In this document: positions 30,101 through 39,547 of the stretch, piece after piece
Layout of the letters: each line of letters begins with the position of its first letter
Numbering within the stretch: the stretch's first letter is position 1
NCBI GenBank assembly: GCA_028292745.1
Contig: JAQGLT010000098.1
Coordinates: forward strand, 1 to 46,341
From: Polaromonas sp.
GTDB taxonomy: Bacteria; Pseudomonadota; Gammaproteobacteria; Burkholderiales; Burkholderiaceae_C
Length of the DNA stretch: 46,341 nucleotides
Direction: 5' to 3'
Made by a program: the position numbers and the translations under genes
Notes under the pieces: generated by a model
Databases searched by the model: none
What the model was told of the DNA's origin: nothing
The model's input: only the letters and a program-made list of their open reading frames with translations

Positions 30101-31159
30101 TTATGTGATTGGCAATTTGACGGCATGGGGAGTTTCCCTGATGTAGTCGCGAATCATGTTTTCAAAGGCCTCCTCGGGCAGCAGGCCCAGCGCCTCTGCC
30201 CTGGCCGAGTGAATGCGGGCCGGCCAGGTCTTCACGATGTTGCCGATCGCCGGGTCGGGCAGCCAGTCAATCAGACGGCTGGCCGCCGCGCCGGCCACCC
30301 GCTCAAGCGCCGCCGCCATCTCGCCGGGCGTCGTCGTGAGGGCGGGCAGGTTCAACCCGGTGCGCGGGCCCCACGCCTGGTCCGTGGACTCGGCCGCGCG
30401 GATCAGCCCTTCCACGGTGCGGGCCGGCGACGACAGCGCCATCGGCGTGTCGGGCGCCACCGGGCAGGTCGCCCGCACGCCGGCCAGCGGCTCGCGGATC
30501 ATGCCGCTCAGAAAGCTCGATGCCGCGCCGTTGGGCCGGCCGGGCCGCACGCTGACGGTCATCAGGCGCACATTGCGGCCCTGGACAAAGCCTTTGCGCG
30601 TGTAGTCGGCCACCAGCTGCTCGCCGATGAATTTTTGAATGCCGTAGCTGCTCTGCGGCGTGGGCAGGGTGTTGTCCTCGATCACCGGCGGCAGTGGCAG
30701 GCCGGGCGCACTGCCGAACACGGCCAGCGAGCTGGCGAAAACCAGCAGGGGTTGTGTCTTCAGGCGCCGGCAGGCTTCCAGCAAAGCCAGCGTGGCGGCG
30801 AAATTGCTGCGCATGCCCAGGTCGAAATCGGCTTCGCATTCGCCGCTGACAGCGGCTGCCAGATGAAAAATGATAGCTGTCTGCGCAGTGACCACGGGCG
30901 CCAACGCTTGTTTTTCTTCAAGAAGGTCATTCAAATCGCCTGTCAGCATGGCAATTCGCGGGTCGGCCGTCAGGTCGGCTGGCGGTGCCACGCGGTCAAC
31001 CAGGGTGATGCGGCCGATCGCGCGGGGCGCGCCGCCCCCAGGCGACAGCTGCCCCAGCGCCAGCAGGGTTCGCGCCAGGCGCGCACCGAGAAAGCCAGCG
31101 CCGCCGGTGATCACGACATGGCAGGGCTCAGGGGTGGGTGGAACAACAGGCATTGGCAT
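30101..31159 (-). CDS. denD: D-erythronate dehydrogenase-like NAD-dependent epimerase/dehydratase
   Basis: Extended short-chain dehydrogenase/reductase of 352 residues. The NAD-binding fold is HVVITGGAGFLGARLARTLL, with IIFHLAAAVSGECEADFDLG at the NNA-type motif, FASSLAVFG, and the catalytic Tyr-x3-Lys in SSYGIQKFIGEQLVADY. The DenD-like stretch LMTVSVRPGRPNGAASSFLS follows. DenD oxidises D-erythronate to 2-oxo-erythronate. This fits the adjacent TRAP transporter and Hyi/OtnI isomerase, but the kinase (OtnK) and decarboxylating aldolase (OtnC) of the known pathway are not in the window. ATG 31159 is chosen for its AAGGAAA ribosome site. A dispersed repeat is translated in frame at about residues 80-99 (EEKQALAPVVTAQTAI), making the protein slightly long. 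Confidence 0.88.
   Translation of the reverse strand: MPMPVVPPTPEPCHVVITGGAGFLGARLARTLLALGQLSPGGGAPRAIGRITLVDRVAPPADLTADPRIAMLTGDLNDLLEEKQALAPVVTAQTAIIFHLAAAVSGECEADFDLGMRSNFAATLALLEACRRLKTQPLLVFASSLAVFGSAPGLPLPPVIEDNTLPTPQSSYGIQKFIGEQLVADYTRKGFVQGRNVRLMTVSVRPGRPNGAASSFLSGMIREPLAGVRATCPVAPDTPMALSSPARTVEGLIRAAESTDQAWGPRTGLNLPALTTTPGEMAAALERVAGAAASRLIDWLPDPAIGNIVKTWPARIHSARAEALGLLPEEAFENMIRDYIRETPHAVKLPIT
30862..30922 (+). repeat. ATAGCTG dispersed repeat, copy 9, inside denD
   Basis: Reads GATGAAAAATGATAGCTG, then TCTGCGCAGTGACCACGGGC, then GCCAACGCTTGTTTTTCTTC. It is in frame with denD although it lies on the opposite strand to the gene. Confidence 0.75.
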
Positions 31160-31500
31160 GGCGGTTTCCTTGTTGAGTAAATGCTTGGCTTGCATCGGGC
31201 TGCCCTGGCGCCCAGCCGCTGCGCCTGGACCTTTGGCTTTGAAAGCCCGGGCGGCAGGTGGCTTGCAGCGGCGCCGGCCTTCTGCCTGGCTTTGCGACCA
31301 GTATGCCCGGGGCCGGGCTGAACGGCTGTCAACGATAATGCACGCAGCCGGTGATGGCTCTTTCTGGCGCTGGCTTGCAGCCGCCTCGCCACCATCCAGA
31401 CCCGGTTCGCCTGCCGCAGCAGCCCATGTTGCGACCCACGAGCGAACCTGAAAAATTCACATGCAACGCATGACCCGTAGCCTTGAAGCCTTGAAGCGTT
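31160..31500. other. Divergent intergenic region denD/mutS
   Basis: I see no gene. GATAAT (31334-31339) could be a -10 box for mutS, without a good -35. Just before the mutS ATG lies a direct duplication of GCCTTGAA (31482-31497). No ribosome site with GGAG is visible for mutS; GAAGCGTT is the only purine-rich stretch. Confidence 0.4.
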
Positions 31501-34101
31501 ATGAATCACCCCCCTGCAGCGGCCCCTAAAACCACCATGCACACCCCGATGATGCAGCAGTACCACGCCATCAAGGCCGAGTACCCCGACACGCTGGTGT
31601 TCTACCGCATGGGCGACTTCTATGAGGTTTTCTATGGGGATGCCGAAAAGGCCGCCCGCCTGCTGGGCATCACCCTGACGCGGCGCGGCCAGTCGGCCGG
31701 CGAGCCGGTGGCGATGGCCGGCGTGCCGTTTCACGCGCTCGAAGGCTACCTGGCCAAGCTCATCAAGCTGGGCGAATCGGTGGCGATCTGCGAACAGGTC
31801 GGGGATGTGGCGACCGCCAAGGGGCCGGTCGAGCGCAAGGTCGTGCGGGTGGTCACGCCCGGCACCCTGACCGACAGCGAACTGCTGGGCGACAAGACCG
31901 AGTCGATCCTGCTGGCGGTGCACCAGGGCGCGCGCAACGCCTGCGGCCTGGCCTGGCTCAGCGTGACGCAGGGCCAGATCCACCTGGCCCATTGCGATCA
32001 GGACGAACTGGGCAGCTGGCTGGCCCGGATCGCGCCCAGCGAGCTGCTCTACAACATTGACGCGACGCCCGCGTTCGAGCAGCGCCTGCAGGGCCAGCGC
32101 TGCGCCGCCAGCGCCCGCCCGGCCTGGCAGTTCGACGCGGCGCTGGGCGCGCGGCGCCTGCTGGAGCAGCTGAAAGTCGCTTCGCTGGCGGCCTGGCAGG
32201 CCGAAGGCCTGGCCGATGCGCATGCGGCGGCTTCGGCGCTGCTGGGCTATGCCGAACACACCCAGGGGCGCGCCCTGTCCCATGTGCAGGGCCTGCAGGT
32301 GGTGCGCCCGGGCGAGCTGATCGACCTGCCGCTGACCACGCGGCGCAACCTGGAGCTGACCCAGACGCTGCGCGGCGACGATTCGCCCACATTGCTTTCG
32401 CTGCTCGACACCTGCGCCACCGGCATGGGCAGCCGGGCGCTGAAAAGCTGGCTGCTCAGCCCGCGCCGCGACCGCGCCCAGGCCGCCTCCCGGCTGGAGG
32501 CCATCGCCCAGCTGCGCGGCGGCGCGCTGCACGCACTGCGGGGCGGGCTCAAGGGCTGCAGCGATGTCGAGCGCATCACCGCCCGCCTGGCGCTGCGCCA
32601 GGTGCGTCCGCGCGAGTTGGTGGCGTTGCGGCTGACGCTACAAAAAGCAGAGCTGCTTGCGCCCGTGGATAGTGCGCTGGCGCCACTTTTGACCACTATT
32701 TTTGAAGATTTGCAGCCGCCCGCCGGCTGCGCCGGGCTGCTGGGCCGGTGCGTCCTGGAGGAGCCGGCCGCGCTGATCCGCGACGGCGGCGTCATCAACC
32801 ACGGCGTTGATGCCGAACTCGACGAGCTGCGCGCCATCCAGACCAACTGCGACGGTTTTCTGCTCGACTTGGAAACCCGCGAAAAAGCCCGCACCGGCAT
32901 TGCCAACCTGCGCGTGCAGTTCAACAAGGTGCACGGCTTTTACATCGAGGTCACGCAGGGCCAGCTGGACAAGGTGCCGGGCGACTACCGCCGCCGCCAG
33001 ACGCTGAAAAACGCCGAGCGCTACATCACGCCCGAACTGAAAACCTTCGAGGACAAGGCCCTGTCGGCCTCTGAGCGGGCGCTGGCGCGGGAAAAGTGGC
33101 TCTACGAGCAGCTGCTCGACCAGCTGCAGGCCTTCGTTCCCGCATTGAGCCGGCTGGCGCGGGCGATTGCCTCGCTCGATGCGCTGTGCGCGCTGGCCGA
33201 ACGCTCGCTCACGCTCGACTGGTGCGCCCCGGTCTTTGTCCGGGAGCCGTGCATCGACATCGGCCAGGGCCGGCACCCGGTGGTGGAAAGCCGGCTGGCC
33301 GAAACTGGCGGCGGCGCCTTCATCGCCAACGACTGCAGCCTGGGCGGCAAGAGCCGGATGCAGGTCATCACCGGGCCGAACATGGGCGGCAAATCGACCT
33401 ACATGCGCCAGGTCGCGCTCATCGTGCTGCTGGCCAGCGTCGGCTCCTACGTGCCGGCCAGCCGCTGCCGGCTCGGGCCGATCGACGCCATCCACACCCG
33501 CATCGGCGCGGCCGACGACGTGGCGAACGCGCAATCGACCTTCATGCTCGAAATGCTGGAGGCCGCGCAAATCCTGCACGCCGCCACGGCGAATTCGCTG
33601 GTGCTGATGGACGAGATCGGGCGCGGCACCTCGACTCTCGACGGGCTGGCGCTGGCCGGCGGCATTGCCGCCTACCTGCACAACAAGGCGCAGGCGTTCA
33701 CGCTGTTCGCCACCCATTATTTCGAGCTGACCGAGTTTCCGGCCCGGCACCACGCGGCCATCAACGTGCATGTCAGCGCGGTCGAGTCGGGCAGCGACAT
33801 TGTGTTTTTGCACCATATCGAGCCCGGCCCGGCCAGCAAGAGCTATGGCATTGCCGTGGCCAGGCTCGCCGGCGTGCCCCCCGCCGTCGTCAGCCATGCG
33901 CGCCATGCGCTGGCGGCGCTTGAAGTCGAGCAGAGCCGCGCCAGCGCCCAGGTTGACCTGTTCGCGCCCGCGCCGCTGGCCGACCTGCCCGAAAGGAGCG
34001 CGGTCGATACGGCATTGGCTACCATCGACCCCGACGCCCTGACGCCGCGCGAAGCGCTGGACGCGCTTTACCGGCTGAAAAAGCTGGCCAGCGCGGCCTG
34101 A
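31501..34101 (+). CDS. mutS: DNA mismatch repair protein MutS
   Basis: Mismatch-recognition ATPase, 866 residues. The mismatch-binding Phe-x-Glu is in [14 protein letters not shown] near residue 40. The connector and core domains follow, then the clamp ([20 protein letters not shown]), and the ATPase has Walker [30 protein letters not shown], Walker [17 protein letters not shown] and [10 protein letters not shown]. The helix-turn-helix dimer region ends at residue 866 ([15 protein letters not shown]). A dispersed repeat is translated in frame at about residues 379-398 ([20 protein letters not shown]) in the core/lever part. Because the frame and all ATPase motifs are intact, the gene is probably functional. 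Confidence 0.97.
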   Translation: MNHPPAAAPKTTMHTPMMQQYHAIKAEYPDTLVFYRMGDFYEVFYGDAEKAARLLGITLTRRGQSAGEPVAMAGVPFHALEGYLAKLIKLGESVAICEQVGDVATAKGPVERKVVRVVTPGTLTDSELLGDKTESILLAVHQGARNACGLAWLSVTQGQIHLAHCDQDELGSWLARIAPSELLYNIDATPAFEQRLQGQRCAASARPAWQFDAALGARRLLEQLKVASLAAWQAEGLADAHAAASALLGYAEHTQGRALSHVQGLQVVRPGELIDLPLTTRRNLELTQTLRGDDSPTLLSLLDTCATGMGSRALKSWLLSPRRDRAQAASRLEAIAQLRGGALHALRGGLKGCSDVERITARLALRQVRPRELVALRLTLQKAELLAPVDSALAPLLTTIFEDLQPPAGCAGLLGRCVLEEPAALIRDGGVINHGVDAELDELRAIQTNCDGFLLDLETREKARTGIANLRVQFNKVHGFYIEVTQGQLDKVPGDYRRRQTLKNAERYITPELKTFEDKALSASERALAREKWLYEQLLDQLQAFVPALSRLARAIASLDALCALAERSLTLDWCAPVFVREPCIDIGQGRHPVVESRLAETGGGAFIANDCSLGGKSRMQVITGPNMGGKSTYMRQVALIVLLASVGSYVPASRCRLGPIDAIHTRIGAADDVANAQSTFMLEMLEAAQILHAATANSLVLMDEIGRGTSTLDGLALAGGIAAYLHNKAQAFTLFATHYFELTEFPARHHAAINVHVSAVESGSDIVFLHHIEPGPASKSYGIAVARLAGVPPAVVSHARHALAALEVEQSRASAQVDLFAPAPLADLPERSAVDTALATIDPDALTPREALDALYRLKKLASAA
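32637..32695 (+). repeat. ATAGCTG dispersed repeat, copy 10, inside mutS
   Basis: Reads GCTACAAAAAGCAGAGCTG, then CTTGCGCCCGTGGATAGTGC, then GCTGGCGCCACTTTTGACC. All blocks of the family are recognisable. It is translated in frame in MutS. Confidence 0.75.
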
Positions 34102-34145
34102 GCGCAGGCCTTCACGATCATGATTTTTTCCTTTGCCACCACCTT

Positions 34146-34970
34146 ATGACTTACTGCGTTGCCATCAAGCTCAATGCCGGACTGGTATTCCTGTCCGACT
34201 CCCGTACCAATGCCGGGCTGGACCGCATCAGCACCTTTCGCAAGATGATCGTCTATGAAAGGCCGGGCGACCGCTTCATGGTGCTGCTGACCGCCGGCAA
34301 CCTGTCGATCTCGCAGTCGGTGCGCGAAATCCTGCAGGTCGAACAGATCCCCGACCGCAATGGCGAGGCCATCACCATCTGGAATGCCCAGAGCATGTTC
34401 GACGCCGCCCGGGTGCTGGGCTCGGCGATTCGCCGGGTCTATGACTACGACGCCCAGGCGCTGAAGAACGACGATGTCGATTTCAATGTCTCGCTCATCT
34501 TCGGCGGCCAGATCAAGGGCGAGAAAATGCGCCTGTTCCAGATCTACTCGGCGGGCAACTTCATCGAGGCAACCGAGGCCACGCCCTACTTCCAGATCGG
34601 CGAGTCCAAATACGGCAAGCCGGTGCTGGACCGGGTGATCACGCCGGAGACGCCGCTGGCTGAAGCCGCCAAATGCGCGCTGGTTTCGATGGATTCGACG
34701 ATGAAGTCCAACCTGTCCGTCGGCCCGCCGCTGGACCTGGTCGTGTACGAGGCGGACAGTTTCAGCAGCGACAAGGTGGTGTGCATCGAGAAGGACAACC
34801 CCTACTACCAGATGATGCACAACAGCTGGGGGCAAAAGCTGCGCGCGGTGTTCGACAGCATCGAAGACCCGGTGTGGGACGGCGCGCAGACCAGCACCCC
34901 CCTTAAGATGCCTGCCAGCCGCCATTCGACGCTAAAAAAAATCGGCAACGCGCAAGACAAGCTGATCTGA
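34146..34970 (+). CDS. Anbu-type proteasome-like protease
   Basis: A 274-residue member of the Ntn-hydrolase proteasome-beta superfamily, the 'ancestral beta subunit' (Anbu/BPH) type. Residue 2 is threonine (MTYCVAIKLNAGLVFLSDSR), which after Met removal would be the nucleophile; the SDSRTNAG segment supplies the conserved Asp and Lys-like surroundings. Also visible are RFMVLLTAGNLSISQSVREI, NVSLIFGGQIKGEKMRLFQI and FQIGESKYGKPVLDRVI. Anbu subunits form open lock-washer rings. The family usually lies with alpha-E, ATP-grasp and transglutaminase-like genes; none is here. It follows mutS by 44 bases. Its substrates are unknown. Confidence 0.88.
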   Translation: MTYCVAIKLNAGLVFLSDSRTNAGLDRISTFRKMIVYERPGDRFMVLLTAGNLSISQSVREILQVEQIPDRNGEAITIWNAQSMFDAARVLGSAIRRVYDYDAQALKNDDVDFNVSLIFGGQIKGEKMRLFQIYSAGNFIEATEATPYFQIGESKYGKPVLDRVITPETPLAEAAKCALVSMDSTMKSNLSVGPPLDLVVYEADSFSSDKVVCIEKDNPYYQMMHNSWGQKLRAVFDSIEDPVWDGAQTSTPLKMPASRHSTLKKIGNAQDKLI

Positions 34971-35034
34971 GTTTTTTCACCGACCCCACTTTCAGGCAAA
35001 GCGGCAGCCTCCGCGCCGCAGCGCCTCCATTTTT

Positions 35035-35877
35035 GTGCCCACCCCTTCCAAACCCCTTGTCATCTTCTCCCACGGCAACAGCTTTCCGGCCAGCACCTAC
35101 AGCGTGCTGTTCGGGCACCTGAGGGCCCGCGGCTTTCAGGTCCGGGCGATTGAAAAGTTCGGCCACGACCCGCGCTACCCGGTGACCAGCAACTGGCCCC
35201 ACCTGGTCCAGCAACTGGCCGACTTCACCGGCCAGGAGGTCGAAAAAACCGGCCAGGCGGCTTTTCTGGTCGGGCATTCGCTGGGCGGTTTTCTGAGCCT
35301 GATGTGCGCCGCACGCCATCCCGCGCTGGGCGGCCTGCCGGTCCGGGGGGTGCTGATGATCGACTCGCCCCTGCTGGGCGGCTGGCGCGCCAGGGCGCTC
35401 AGCGTGGTCAAGCGCGCCAGGCTGGTGGGCTCGATCTCGCCCGGCGCCATCAGCCGCAAGCGCCGCCAGCAGTGGATGGACCGCGACGAGGTGCTGGCGC
35501 ACTTTCGCAGCAAGAAGGCGTTTGCCCACTGGGACGAGCAGGTGCTGCGCGACTATATCGAGCACGGCACCCACGACGACGCGGGCACGGTGCAGGGCCA
35601 GCGCCTGCTGAGCTTTGACCGCGATGTCGAAACCGCGATCTACAACACCCTGCCCGACGACCTGGAGCGCCTGCTCAAGGGCCATCCGCTGAAGTGCCCG
35701 GCGGCCTTCATCGGCGGGCGCCAGTCAGCCGAGATGAAACAGGTCGGCATGAAAATGACCGAGAAAGTCACCCGTGGCCGCACCATGATGCTGGACGGCA
35801 GCCATTTGTTTCCGATGGAAAAACCGCTGGCCACGGCGGCCGCGATTGAAGCGGCGCTGCTCAACATGATGCCCTGA
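35035..35877 (+). CDS. Alpha/beta hydrolase
   Basis: A 280-residue serine hydrolase of the alpha/beta fold. The oxyanion segment is VIFSHGNSFPASTYSVLFGH, and the nucleophile elbow is LVGHSLGGFLSL (Gly-His-Ser-Leu-Gly). Candidate acid and histidine residues lie in AAFIGGRQSAEMKQVGM and MLDGSHLFPMEKP, the last histidine in the expected place. It starts with GTG 35035, because the first beta strand begins ten residues later and no ATG is near; no clear ribosome site is seen. The substrate is unknown. It follows the Anbu gene by 64 bases and may be co-transcribed. Confidence 0.87.
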   Translation: MPTPSKPLVIFSHGNSFPASTYSVLFGHLRARGFQVRAIEKFGHDPRYPVTSNWPHLVQQLADFTGQEVEKTGQAAFLVGHSLGGFLSLMCAARHPALGGLPVRGVLMIDSPLLGGWRARALSVVKRARLVGSISPGAISRKRRQQWMDRDEVLAHFRSKKAFAHWDEQVLRDYIEHGTHDDAGTVQGQRLLSFDRDVETAIYNTLPDDLERLLKGHPLKCPAAFIGGRQSAEMKQVGMKMTEKVTRGRTMMLDGSHLFPMEKPLATAAAIEAALLNMMP

Positions 35878-35999
35878 CGGCGGCGCTGGCGGGAAAGCGG
35901 GAAAGCGCCGAGACAGCCGATTGCGCTTTCGCTAGCCGCCTTGCTGTCCACCGAGCCGCCCCGCTCCGTGCCGCCGCAGTTCCCGGCGCCGCAGGAAAA

Positions 36000-36833
36000 T
36001 TACTCGGCCCAGACCACCAGGCCGCTCCAGGCGGTTGCCAGCACCACGATGCCGAAGGCGATGCGGTACCAGGCAAACGGCACGAAGTCGTGGCTGGCGA
36101 TGTAGCGCAGCAGCCAGCGGATGCACAGCCAGGCGCTGATGAAGGAAAACAGCAGGCCGACGCCGAACACCGGCAGATCGGCCATCGACAGCAGCGCCCG
36201 GTCTTTGTACAGGCTGTAGGCCCCGGCGCCGATCAGCGTCGGAATCGCCAGGTAGAACGAAAAGTCGGTTGACGCCTTGCGCGACAGGCCCAGCAGCATG
36301 CCGCCGATGATGGTGGCGCCACTGCGGCTGGTGCCCGGAATCATCGCCAGGCACTGCACCAGCCCGACCTTGACCGCATCCATCGTGGTCATCGACTCGA
36401 CTTCATGGACGCGCACCGCAGCCGGGTTGCGCTGCTGGCGCTTTTCAGCCCACAAAATGATGAAGCCGCCCACGATGAAGGCGCTGGCCACCACCACCGG
36501 CGTGAACAGGTGCGCCTTGATCGCCTTGCCAAACAGCAGCCCCAGCAGCACGGCCGGCACGAAAGCCACCAGCACATTCAGGGCAAACTGCTGCGCCTGC
36601 TTTTCATTCGGCAGCGCAATCACGGTGGCGCGTATTTTTTGCCAGTACACCAGAATCACCGCGAAAATGGCGCCGGTCTGGATGGCGATGTCGAACACCT
36701 TGGCTTTCTCGTCGTCGAATCCCAGCAGCGAGCCGGCCAGGATCAGGTGCCCGGTCGATGAGATGGGCAAAAATTCGGTCAGTCCCTCGACGATGCCCAT
36801 GATGGCGGCTTTGATCAACAGTAGCGTGTCCAC
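36000..36833 (-). CDS. uppP: Undecaprenyl-diphosphatase
   Basis: Integral membrane enzyme that recycles undecaprenyl pyrophosphate to the lipid carrier for peptidoglycan, and confers bacitracin tolerance. It has 277 residues with about eight hydrophobic segments. The two conserved motifs are [20 protein letters not shown] near the N-terminus (catalytic Glu and Ser) and [20 protein letters not shown] (Arg). The start is GTG 36833 ([17 protein letters not shown]). Convergent with the hydrolase gene; divergent from the DUF2306 gene. Confidence 0.96.
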   Translation of the reverse strand: MDTLLLIKAAIMGIVEGLTEFLPISSTGHLILAGSLLGFDDEKAKVFDIAIQTGAIFAVILVYWQKIRATVIALPNEKQAQQFALNVLVAFVPAVLLGLLFGKAIKAHLFTPVVVASAFIVGGFIILWAEKRQQRNPAAVRVHEVESMTTMDAVKVGLVQCLAMIPGTSRSGATIIGGMLLGLSRKASTDFSFYLAIPTLIGAGAYSLYKDRALLSMADLPVFGVGLLFSFISAWLCIRWLLRYIASHDFVPFAWYRIAFGIVVLATAWSGLVVWAE

Positions 36834-37100
36834 AGATTGCTTTCAAAAAATAGTGCGGGACCGGGCGGCGCGTCGCGGCAGGCCACGTTCCTCAAAACAT
36901 GAAGGCGCGATTATCACCGTCCCGCCTTGCCGGCCAGCCGGGTACTTGCCGTGCCTGCTCCCGGGCCGCGCCAAGGCCGGTTCACCCCGGATAAAAACGT
37001 TTCGCACCGCGCCTGCCGCATTTCGTCGCAACATCCTGGCCCCGCGGCCGGGCGCCTGGCACAGTCCGTCTCAGCGTTCTTCACCGTCAAAGGAAACACC

Positions 37101-37511
37101 ATGGACCTGTCGCCCACCATCGCGATTCATCTGGCCGCCGCCGCCAGCGCCACCGTGATCGGCCCGGTGGCGCTGTGGGCGCGCCTGGCCGGACTGCAGC
37201 GCCCGCGCCTGCACCGCGCCTTTGGCTATGCCTGGGTCACGCTGATGCTCTTCACCGCGGTTTCAGCCCTGTTCATCCGTGACTTCAGGCTGCCCAACCT
37301 GGGCGGCTACACGCCGATCCACCTGCTTGTTCCCATCACGTTTGCCGGGCTGTTCGGTGCTTTTTGGGCGCTGCGCGAGGGCAACATCCGGCTGCACCGC
37401 CGCAGCATGCTGGGCACCTACATCGGCGGCAACCTCATCGCGGGCGCTTTCACGCTGGTGCCCGGCCGCTACCTCGGCAACCTGCTCTGGAACAGCCTGG
37501 GCCTGCTGTGA
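37101..37511 (+). CDS. DUF2306 family membrane protein
   Basis: A 136-residue protein with four membrane helices. It shows the DUF2306 pattern of histidine and arginine between helices: IHLAAAASATVIGPVALWAR, LHRAFGYAWVTLMLFTAVSA, LGGYTPIHLLVPITFAGLFG, IRLHRRSMLGTYIGGNLIAG. The repeated 'LHR' motifs are typical and could bind haem or metal, but this is unproven. ATG 37101 follows AAAGGAAAC. The frame extends upstream to 36927 without conservation. Confidence 0.82.
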   Translation: MDLSPTIAIHLAAAASATVIGPVALWARLAGLQRPRLHRAFGYAWVTLMLFTAVSALFIRDFRLPNLGGYTPIHLLVPITFAGLFGAFWALREGNIRLHRRSMLGTYIGGNLIAGAFTLVPGRYLGNLLWNSLGLL

Positions 37512-37548
37512 CAGGAACTGCTGCCCAGGCTCCTAGAATGAACCGGCC

Positions 37549-38649
37549 ATGAACCCGCCCAGCCCGCCCGAATCCACCGACTTCCCGGCCTGCGGCGGCA
37601 TGCAAAGCATTGACTGGCGCGACAAGCTGCGGCACTTCTTGCAAGTGCTGGCCTTCGCGCTGGCCCTGGCGGCCGTCCAGTGGGCTTTTCAGCCCGACCG
37701 GCCTTTTGGCCCACCGCTGGTGTATTCGGTGTTGATCGCCATCCTCACCTGGGCCGTCATCGACCTGGGCCGCCACTTTTACCCTTCCAGCCTGGAGACC
37801 GGCTGGCCGGCCGGGCTCGCCGGCCCCAGCCTGGTGCTGGGCGGCATTGCGCTGGGCTACCTGGGCGGCAGCTGGCTGGCTGACACACTGTGCGGCTACC
37901 TCGGCTTATACGCCGCGAACGCCGGGCCGGGCCCTTCCGGCCAGTGGCGCAGCGTGCTGCTCATCAGCGCGCTGGCCGGCACGGCGGGCAGCTATTACTT
38001 CTACAGCGCCGGCAAAAGCGCCTACCTGGAACGCAAGATGGCCGAGGCCCGCCGCCATGCCACCGACGCGCGCCTGAAACTGCTGGAAAGCCAGCTGGAG
38101 CCGCACATGCTGTTCAACACCCTGGCCAACCTCAAGGCGCTGATCGACATCGACCCGCCCCGCGCCCAGGCCATGCTCGACCATCTGATCGCCTACCTGC
38201 GCGCCACGCTCGGCGCCTCGCTGGCGGCCACGCACCCGCTGCAGGCCGAGTTCGACCGGCTGCGCGACTACCTCGAACTGATGGCCGTCCGCATGGGGCC
38301 GCGCCTGCGCTACACGCTGGTCCTGCCGCCCGCGCTGGCCGGGCAGCCGGTGCCCAGCCTGCTGCTGCAGCCGCTGGTGGAAAACAGCATCCGGCACGGC
38401 CTGGAGCCCAAGATAGAAGGCGGCTGCATCCGCATCAGCGCCCGCAGCGAAGGCGGCCAGCTGGTGCTGGAAGTGGCCGACACCGGCGTCGGGCTGTCGC
38501 CCGGCAACGCTGACAATCGCCCCGGCTTCGGCCTGGCGCAGGTGCGTGAGCGGCTCGCCAGCCTCTACGGCGCTGCCGGCGCTATTGAATTAATAGCTGG
38601 TAACGCAAGCGGCGCCTGCGCTACAGCCCGATTTCCCTTGAAAATATGA
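37549..38649 (+). CDS. LytS/AlgZ-type sensor histidine kinase
   Basis: A 366-residue membrane sensor of the LytS/AlgZ (His_kinase, PF06580-like) type. Residues about 25-165 hold four to five membrane helices. A short coiled coil (YLERKMAEARRHATDARLKL) leads to the phosphorylation segment LLESQLEPHMLFNTLANLKA, with the histidine next to Pro as in this group. The ATPase has LLLQPLVENSIRHGLEPKIE (N-box) and VADTGVGLSPGN with GFGLAQVRERLASLYG (G-boxes). The last about 20 residues (IELIAGNASGACATARFPLK) are encoded by a dispersed repeat. The stop overlaps the regulator start by 4 bases, so the two form a two-component system resembling AlgZ/AlgR. Confidence 0.93.
   Translation: MNPPSPPESTDFPACGGMQSIDWRDKLRHFLQVLAFALALAAVQWAFQPDRPFGPPLVYSVLIAILTWAVIDLGRHFYPSSLETGWPAGLAGPSLVLGGIALGYLGGSWLADTLCGYLGLYAANAGPGPSGQWRSVLLISALAGTAGSYYFYSAGKSAYLERKMAEARRHATDARLKLLESQLEPHMLFNTLANLKALIDIDPPRAQAMLDHLIAYLRATLGASLAATHPLQAEFDRLRDYLELMAVRMGPRLRYTLVLPPALAGQPVPSLLLQPLVENSIRHGLEPKIEGGCIRISARSEGGQLVLEVADTGVGLSPGNADNRPGFGLAQVRERLASLYGAAGAIELIAGNASGACATARFPLKI
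38580..38647 (+). repeat. ATAGCTG dispersed repeat, copy 11, at kinase C-terminus
   Basis: Reads CGCTATTGAATTAATAGCTG, then GTAACGCAAGCGGCGCCTGC, then GCTACAGCCCGATTTCCCTT. It encodes the end of the histidine kinase and reaches to the stop/start overlap with the regulator. Confidence 0.8.
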
Positions 38650-39500
38650 ATTCTCACCCCGCCACCGCCCTGATTGCCGAGGACGAGCCGCTGCTGGCCC
38701 AGGCCCTGCAGGCCGCGCTGGCCGTCGCCTGGCCCGGCCTGCGGGTGCTGGCCACGGTGGGCGACGGGCTGGCCGCGGTGGCTGAGGCGCTCAGGCTGCA
38801 ACCCGACGTGCTGTTTTTCGACATTCGCATGCCTGGCCAGAGCGGGCTCGAAGCGGCGGCGGAGTTGGCCGACGAATGGCCGCCCGGCCGCACCTTTCCG
38901 GCGCTGGTGTTCGTGACCGCCTACGAGCAGTACGCGGTGCAGGCTTTCGAGGCGCAGGCAGTCGACTACCTGCTCAAGCCCGTACAGGCTCAGCGCCTGC
39001 AAAAAACGGTGTCGAAAGTGCAGCATGCGCTTGCCCTGCATGCGAAAGCAGCTATGAATTCAGGCGCAGATCAGCGCGTGGCCGAAGACGCTGCACTGGC
39101 GCAGGCAGTTCACCAGCTGCGCCACCTGCTGGCAGCGGGCCGCCCCCCGGCGCAGGCCACAGCGGGCGGCAAGCCGCATCTCACGCTGCTGCAGGTCAGC
39201 GTCGGCGCCACGATCCGCATGGTGCCGCTGGGCGATGTGATGTATTTCGAGGCGGCCGACAAATATGTGCGCGTGTTCACGGCCGGGCACGACTACCTGA
39301 TCCGCACGCCGCTCAAGGAACTGCTGCCGCAGCTCGATCCGCAGGTTTTCTGGCAGATTCACCGCGGCACGGTGGTGCAGGCCAGCCTGATCGACACGGT
39401 GGTCCGGGACGAAGCCGGCAAGCTCAGCCTGCGCCTTCGGGGCCGCTCGGAAAAGCTGGGCATCAGCCGGATGTACAGTCATCAGTTCCGGGCCATGTAG
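38646..39500 (+). CDS. LytTR-family response regulator (AlgR-like)
   Basis: A 284-residue response regulator. The receiver (residues about 5-125) has the acidic pocket IAEDEPLLAQAL, phospho-acceptor Asp in LFFDIRMPGQSGLEAA, the threonine in VFVTAYEQYAVQAFEAQAVD and lysine in YLLKPVQAQRL. The C-terminal LytTR DNA-binding domain (about 180-284) has IRMVPLGDVMYFEAADKYVR, LKELLPQLDPQVFWQIHRGT and GISRMYSHQFRAM. It is translationally coupled to the kinase. The linker between the domains contains a dispersed-repeat insert (about residues 126-140, AKAAMNSGADQR). AlgR-type regulators control envelope or motility genes; the targets here are unknown. Confidence 0.94.
   Translation: MNSHPATALIAEDEPLLAQALQAALAVAWPGLRVLATVGDGLAAVAEALRLQPDVLFFDIRMPGQSGLEAAAELADEWPPGRTFPALVFVTAYEQYAVQAFEAQAVDYLLKPVQAQRLQKTVSKVQHALALHAKAAMNSGADQRVAEDAALAQAVHQLRHLLAAGRPPAQATAGGKPHLTLLQVSVGATIRMVPLGDVMYFEAADKYVRVFTAGHDYLIRTPLKELLPQLDPQVFWQIHRGTVVQASLIDTVVRDEAGKLSLRLRGRSEKLGISRMYSHQFRAM
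39022..39066 (-). repeat. ATAGCTG dispersed repeat, copy 12, inside response regulator
   Basis: On the minus strand: GCCTGAATTCATAGCTGCTT, then TCGCATGCAGGGCAAGCGCA. It shares the GAATTCATAGCTG block with copies 1 and 8. It lies in the linker region of the regulator, in frame. Confidence 0.65.
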
Positions 39501-39547
39501 GCCCATCATTGAACCGATGACCTGAACTGACAACCCGATTTCGCGCC

